From Macrostomum hystrix (taxonomy: Eukaryota; Platyhelminthes; Macrostomidae): a stretch of 64,000 nt of DNA. The position numbers and the translations under genes are program-made. The stretch lies in assembly GCA_950097015.1 (NCBI GenBank), contig CATNEN010000003.1, forward strand, positions 11,127,501-11,191,500, read 5' to 3'. This document shows, in pieces, positions 48,701-54,700 of the stretch (the first letter of the stretch is position 1; each line of letters opens with the position of its first letter). The notes under the pieces were generated by a model. That model did no database searches and was not told the DNA's origin. It saw only the letters and a list, made by a program, of their open reading frames with translations.

Positions 48701-51700
48701 ATGATGGAGTAGCCAGGGATCTGGACCGTGTGCGAACTCTTGAGAATGGTTTCAGAGAAGAGAGCAATGTCTATCTCTTGACTAATGACCCATTGGGTGA
48801 GTTCTCTGCTTTTCGGGTGAAACCCTCTGCAGTTGAGGTGCATAATTTTCAGACCCGTTGTCTGGGTAATAGGGTTCCCATTTAAATTGAGGAATTTACA
48901 GTTTTCTGGTTTAGCTGCCTGGGCCCACGACCACGGTGGCGGTGGAGGCCATGCCAGACACGTCCTGGAGGACAGCCCGCACAATGTCCTCAACCATTTT
49001 ACTGGTCGATTCCACTGTGAGGAGCTCACCAGGCGGCCTGGACAGGGCCCGCACAATCACCTGGGTCAGAGAGCGGGTGATCAGGGGCAACAGCATGCTC
49101 ACCATCTGCTTCAAGTCAGTCTGCTGCTGCTGCTGTGGCTCACTGCCAGCGTCCAGGGAGGGTGCAGCCTCATTGGCGCTCGTGCACCTGGCGCTGACAG
49201 TCTCGGCAGCCGGTCGGCTCCTGGCATCATCGTTGCTGATGAACAGCGGCCGGATGGCGGCATTGACGGGCACGTTGCGGCGGCCTTGGCGCATCAGCCA
49301 GCCACTGTCCGAAGCGTCGGACACGTCGGCGGGCGCACTCGAGGCAGGCGGAGCATCCGTAGCCGCGGCTTCCGCAGCTCGCGCCGCAGCAGCTTTGGCC
49401 TCAGCTGCCGCCTTCGTCGCCTTGGCGTGCTCCTCCTGCGCAACAGTGCAGGCTCGGCTGGTCGTGCGGTGCTGACCACCGCAGTTGGAGCATGTCGCCG
49501 GGCCTTCGTGCTGGCAGTCCTTCCAGGCATGCGAGCCGCCGCAGATTCGGCATCGCAGCTCCACCTGGCACTGAGCTGCACGGTGGCCGAACTGCTGGCA
49601 GCGCTGGCACTGCAGGGCGCGGACCGGCTCGTCGGTGCGGCTCTCTTCGCAGCTGAACTTCAGAAAGTCAGTGCAGATGCCTTCGCGAAGGCACTGGTCG
49701 AATGTCGCTCTCGACTTCGTAAAGATGCGCATGTACCGGGTGGCCTGCCCGGATGCTCGCGCACGGATCCGATGCACACTCGTGATATCGAGCTTCAGGG
49801 ACTCGCGGAGCATGCTGGCGAATTCGGCTTCCGTGAAGGAAAACGGCACGTCGAGCGCCACAAAGGTGAGCAGTGGCTGCTGCCGTACTCTGTCAGCGCC
49901 AGTCCGGTTGTCCAGCGGCCGTGATCGTGCTGGTCGACGCTCGACACGGTGTCCGAGGAGGCTGTCCTGACGCAGAGCACCGCCTAGGAAGACGTTGTAA
50001 TCCCGCTCAGTGGCCGGGAATACTAGGTAGGCGGGCTGATTGGCCATTTCGGCTGTGTTGACGGCACGGGCATCGCCGGCAAAGTTGGCCTGCAGCCAGG
50101 TGATGAAGGCCACCAGCTTGCCCGCCGCGTTTCGGTGCACTTCAAAGACCACCGGTGGAATGGCAGCCTGGGGTCTTCGCAATGGAGCGCGGGCCGAAGC
50201 CACCTGCGCATAGGGCCGCGCTGTCGCAGCCTGGGTCGTTGAAGCAGCCGCCGCTGCCGCCGCCGCCGACGCCGCCGACGAACCCGTCACCGCGGTCGCC
50301 GACGCTGCCGCCGCACCAGCCGCCGCACCTCGGCCGCCGCCGCCACCTCGCGTGCCTCGCTGTCTGCCGCCGCCGCCACCGCGGCTGCCTCGCTGCTGAC
50401 CGCCGCCGCCGCGCTGACCACGTGCGCCGCGCTGACCGCCGCCGCCGCGCTCTGCCTGCTGGTCCTGGGGCTGGCCTGGGTTGCCTTGCCGGTCGCCGAA
50501 GGGACCGCAGTCCAGTGGCTGGCTGTAGGTTGGGTCGTCGGTCGCCGCCCTCTTGCGCCGCAGCTCCGGCTTGGTGACGCGGAACGTCAGTGAGATGCGG
50601 ACGCCGGTCTGGGTGCGAACTGCAGGCACCTGATGCTGCAGCCGCTTTTGACAATTGCCTCCCATGAGGATCAGCGATCCCGGGAGCGTCTGAAATCGAT
50701 GCGTGACGTTTCCGTCACGTCGACGCAACATAAAAGTTCGCTCAGCGCCGAACGACACTGTAGCGATGGTCGGCTTGTCGCCGAGCTCCTCCTCGTCATC
50801 CGCATGCCACGGAATCCGGTCCTCCGGCTCGGTGTAGAAGTTCACCAGAACGGAGTTGAACTTCGGGACCTCGAGCCCAGCATCGTCGTAAAGGAAGTCA
50901 CGAATGTCTTCGATTACTGGATGCCAGGTTTGATTTTCCTTCAGCTCAACCCCGCTGTAGGTGTACGCCGGGCCGATCCAGAAGACACGGCGCTGCTCGT
51001 GCGGGCGATGACGGAAGGCGAGTGGGAGCACGTCTGCCATCAGGCGCTGGTATATTTGGTCAGCGACCTCGCCAAGAAAGTAGGGCGCGTAGACGATGGT
51101 GCAGTCGCCCGCGTAGGTCGTCTGCTGGCACTCGCTGAAGTCCGGCTCGTCAGGGAAGACGATCTGCGAGATGTCGGCGTCTGACTGTGCAGCGGTGGGC
51201 TTCGGAATTGTCGTCTGGGCAATAGCAGCCGACTCGGATGCTGTTGGCGCTGGCGCAGGTGCTGCCGCAGCCTCAGTCTGTTGAGCAGCCGTCTCGGCTG
51301 CCTCGGCTTCATCGACGGACATTCTGTCGGCCGTCTCGTTTGAGTCCGCAGTCGCGGGGGCCGCAGTCACTGCTGGAGGCTCGTCTTCGACGATGACAAG
51401 CCGACCTTCTGGTGGGCTGAACGAGCCGCGGTCTTGGGCGCTGTTGGCCGGTTCTGAGGTCTCGCTGGCCGGCGTCGGAGTCGACATCAGCGCTGTCGCG
51501 ACCTTCGGCTGCAGCTTGCGACTGGCGTCTTCGGTGCGGCCGTACCGATGCTCGAGCGAGGGGCGGCCGTCGTGTTTTTTTGAAGTTGTGGCGCGATTCG
51601 CAGCCATATGGCGTGATTTCTCACTGGTGCAAGGTAAACAAAATAAGCAAAGGGGGCAGGTGGCACACAAAGTGCGCACTCAAGGGAGGGGGTGGGGGAC

Positions 51701-54700
51701 TGCTAGACTAAAACTAAAACTAAAACTACAAGTACAGGGGGAGAGAGAGACTGCAAAAATAAAACTAAAACAGGTGAGAATGAACAAGGAGCACTATAGG
51801 GAGCTTACTGGTGTACTTTAAAAGTACCCCCTTCTAGGAATGGGGTTGCACAAATCAAGGAACACTCAATGAATGTACCTCTCCACGGAAATCTTTAGTA
51901 AAAGGCGAAAGATTTAAGCGTGGAATGAAGAGAAACCATGTCTTTAGTATGTCTTTAAAATGTCTTTAGTAAGAAAAAAATAGACAGGACTTTCTCGCAG
52001 CCAGGCAGTAATTAAAATATGAAATAATGAATTAATGAACTAAACAGTAAGAATTTAAAAGGAATGAGATTAACGCTAAAGCTGTGGAAGCGACAAACTA
52101 GGTGAACAATGGTTTTTAGTGAACTTAAAAGAGTTTCTGATAACTTTAAAGTAGTCAATGAAAAACTATATATATATTATATTATAATTGTACGAAAAAC
52201 TCGTAGGCCGTTAATGGCACATCATTTGGTGACACTAGACCCGCAGCCAGCGAGGAGGCAATTCTGCCCATTCCGCTGACCCCTGAGCACACACGCACAC
52301 AGATACTGTACGCAGGCAAACGCTCACACAGGTGTGTACATCTGCCCTGACTTTCTCATCGGCAGGCTGTGTACAATTTCACTGTGCCTTGGAGGTTGGC
52401 CCTCAAGGGCGTAAATTGCACGACAAGCCCCCAAGCCTTCTCTCCGCGGCTGCGCCCCAAATGAATGTGGCCTCGCCGCGGAAAAAAACTTTGGGACCGT
52501 GGTGCGAGAGGCAAACGCGTTAACTGCTCTGTCACCGACCCTCATTATGAATAACTAGCAAGTCAGGTATATATGGAGTCTGATTTGTTGACAGCGGGTA
52601 GCGCAGAAATCACAGGTGGACAGACGATCCGATCTAAGTAAAGTATCTCCGATCTGAGGACCTACTGCCTATGCGTAAGTGGTAGGGTTGCTACCATCTT
52701 GGTCGGATTGGTCCATAGTCTCGTGGCTTCTCTAACTTTTGACCAGAAAACTGAGAAGAATTAACATATGAAAGGAAGAGACCTGAGACAACTTTTGTGG
52801 GAGCCTTTCACCCCACACAAGACGAAGCTGCTAAACGAGATTCGCTAGTTATACGAGCGTATTTTAAGTAGTGACTTGCAGGAAACTGCATTCCAAGAAA
52901 GACCTTGTGTCGAGATAAACATCTCTCCATAATATTATTTGTCCATAATATAATTTATAATATAATTTATAATTTGTCTTCATTTTTCAGTTGCTCACAC
53001 AGATTTATTCTACATTTGTTTGTTCCCGCAATGCTGCACTCCAGCTCACTTAGCATCCTGATTCCCATAGAATTCCACACCGCAGTGTAATATCACTTTA
53101 ATTTTACGTTCGTACTTCTCTCAGCATTCGCTCCTCCCATAGACACCCCGTACTGTACCCTCCATCGTTCTAGATACACTTAAATATACTAAGCAAATAT
53201 ATTTCTCAGACTTACGTCTCATAATTTAACCACAGCATAAATAACAATAAACATTCTTTCCATAACGGAAATCTTACATTATTTCCTAAACAGAAACCTT
53301 GTCCCAAATCCTGAATGAAACTGCATTCCAAGAGGGTCTTTGTTTTCCTGCACCCGCGTACTAATCCAAGATGCGTCTGCCCAAAAAGTTAGTTTTAAAC
53401 AAATCGCTGCAGCAGTTTTATCAGAATACTCGTTAATTGATATCAATTTAACTAGCCTATTTGCAAATCCTCAACATACGATTTTTTTACAAACTTGGCA
53501 GTATTAAGTACTCGTATCACTTCTCACAGATTAGGTTCTTAGATGGCGGCGGCATGCTAGAAATAAGCTACTAGCTCGTAGGTTGGGTTCGAATTCATAA
53601 GAATACTCAGGAGTCCAAGCGCGAACCATAAATACCGTTTAATTTGAGGCATTCAAACTCTTAGCCTTTGGCTTTATAAATTAAGTTCCTATTCTCACCA
53701 AACATTAAACTCCGGATGTGACCATTGCTAAGCTCCACTGTCTCCTCTCCGCTGCCATTTCTGAGCTGAGCAGCATCCACTCGGTCACACTCGCACCGAT
53801 CTTTCAGGTGTTGCCGTTTTCCTGGAATCAGCGTCATCGCGTCAATGTCCGATTCGTTGTCAAACCTGCCATCAAAAGTGTCCAGGCTTGCACCCCAACC
53901 ATCAGAGAAGCTGCCCACAGCGTTGAAAATCAATGGACATGTACTGGCATAATTAAAGAATCACAGAGAAAGAATTTTGTAAAAACGGCAAAAGAATATA
54001 ATAGATTAGAAATCACAGAAATTTGCAATGACGCTTCCAAAAGCTGTGTACAACGGTTCAGTCCATGGACTGGGGAGGTCACCTCAGAAACTGTAATTTT
54101 AACTCGTATACGTTTGCTTCTACCCGTTTTACTGGCTGCTGAATTGGAAACTTTCAGCTTTTAGGAACTTTCGTTTTGCCGTTCAAAGAGGAATTTCCCA
54201 AATCAGGTTCACGACTTATTACTTTAATTTTACACACGTGACTGTGAAAGTATTGCGAGCCTAAGAAACAAAGACAAACTTTGCTTCTCTTCACTGAGTA
54301 CACTGAGCGATGAGCGCTAAGCCTCTGTTTGGTTCGCAGAAGAAGCGAAATCGACTATAAAAACAAACTTTATATTTTTGCTTTGAACTTTCTTGCTCTG
54401 GCTCTGGATTTCAAACCTGGACTGAGCATTTGTTTGTTTTCCTTGTTTGTTGTTTGCTTTAGAAAGCCAGAGAGGATCAGCAAGCCAAACACATGCTCAA
54501 TTCTTGTCCCAGCCATCCCGACAGTCTCTGGCAGGAAATTCTCACCGAATCCGGAGCTCAGGATGTGGCCATTGCTGAGCTCCACTGTCAGAGCAGCCTC
54601 CACTCGGTCGCACTCGCACATATCTCTCGGGTGAATCGGCCTTCCTGGAATCAGCGTCATCGCGTCAATGTCCGATTCGTTGTCAAACCTGCCATCAAAA

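Larger units (their letters stand above)
45378..51939 (-). mobile_element. Full-length Jockey-type LINE with a 17-bp target duplication
   Basis: The sequence GTCTTTAGTATGTCTTT occurs exactly at 45361-45377 and 51940-51956, bounding 6562 bp that contain ORF1 and ORF2 on the minus strand, a 5' region of about 330 bp and a 3' UTR of about 680 bp without a long poly(A). Both frames are intact and the duplication is perfect, so insertion is recent and the copy may be competent. It sits in the second intron of the ankyrin-Mab-21 gene, in the same orientation. Short GTCTTTA words around both flanks make the exact end positions uncertain by a few bases. Confidence 0.85.

Noticed and set aside
48833-49924. 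363-codon plus-strand ORF opposite the LINE
   Set aside because: It is an antisense shadow of ORF1/ORF2 with no domain; the minus-strand frames have clear motifs.
50142-50654. Arg/Ala-rich ORFs on both strands over the Gly-Arg-rich part of ORF1
   Set aside because: GC-rich repeats keep other frames open; they match nothing and overlap a supported gene.
53570-53610. tRNA gene suggested by GGGTTCGAATTC
   Set aside because: No acceptor stem, anticodon stem or A box fits at the right distances.
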